DNA from: a virus
Strand: one strand, 5' to 3'
DNA length: 38,968 bases
IMG/VR virus record: IMGVR_UViG_3300027842_000090
Location: 1 to 38,968 of that record
This document shows positions 38,910 through 38,968 of this stretch, in pieces. The notes under the pieces were generated by a model that had not been told where the DNA came from, made no database searches, and was given only the letters and a program-made list of their open reading frames with translations. Each line of letters opens with the position of its first letter. The first letter of the stretch is position 1. A program made the translations under genes and the position numbers.

Positions 38910-38968
38910 CTTTCGGGCCGAAGGGATTTTCCAGCGGTTCCAAGACTCTGGTCTCCAGATCGAAGTAT
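38896..38968 (-). CDS. Transposase C-terminus, cut by the window end
   Basis: Read leftward, the frame open from the window edge ends at TAG 38896 and gives the last 23 residues of a protein (VLEPLENPFGPKVLPM). This tail resembles the C-termini of DDE-type insertion-sequence transposases. The family is uncertain (IS481/IS3-like ends are possible). It is the 3' part of an element that continues to the right. Confidence 0.55.
   Translation of the reverse strand, partial: YFDLETRVLEPLENPFGPKVLPM

Overview
The window is the late (right-hand) half of a tailed, siphovirus-type prophage, plus a short piece of bacterial chromosome at its right end. The DNA is GC-rich and genes are packed with frequent ATGA/GTGA stop-start overlaps. 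A truncated transposase C-terminus at the far right and the general protein style suggest a soil bacterium, possibly Acidobacteriota. That assignment is an inference and weak; no marker gene in the window settles it.

Layout. Bases 1-2333 hold about ten very small genes, several with paired CxxC zinc knuckles and two with membrane segments. From 2337 to 8183 comes the packaging and portal block: a DUF5681-type small-terminase candidate, large terminase, two zinc-ribbon proteins, a KTSC-domain protein, HK97-type portal and an F-like minor head protein. From 8421 to 14844 lies the capsid block, with exported proteins, a fused protease/scaffold gene that carries two strong internal start sites, the major capsid protein and two terminators. 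From 14851 to 28406 are the head-tail connectors, major tail protein, tail chaperones with a probable -1 frameshift, the tape measure, and a tail tip whose gene order (DUF2460, DUF2163, NlpC/P60, large tip protein) matches that of gene transfer agents. A tail fibre with an unusual C-terminal part follows at 28411-29652.

From 29572 to 31608 the direction reverses. A membrane acyltransferase, a small membrane partner, a 53-residue zinc ribbon and a membrane protein are read leftward, probably as lysogenic-conversion (moron) genes. Two of these units share a striking promoter with a palindrome over the -10 region. From 31637 to 33601 is the lysis block: GH73-type endolysin, a 47-residue coupled protein, two holin candidates and a membrane-anchored coiled coil. 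From 33646 to 36189 is a chain of small overlapping genes, followed by a zinc-embellished tyrosine integrase (36555-37784).

Between the integrase and 38240 there is no convincing gene, but there are repeated short motifs typical of an attachment region. At 38240-38287 lies the 3' part of a tRNA-Arg(TCT) gene without its 5' half, the likely attR. The intact tRNA should sit at the left end, outside the window. Beyond it are a small zinc-ribbon gene, a perfect 26-bp palindrome, a complete tRNA-Pro(CGG) and the end of an insertion sequence.

No replication genes, no recognised repressor, no CRISPR array and no defence system are visible. The most unusual signals are a beta-type insert domain shared by three different virion proteins, the nested starts in the protease/scaffold gene, the duplicated palindromic promoter, and zinc knuckles added to otherwise standard phage proteins.
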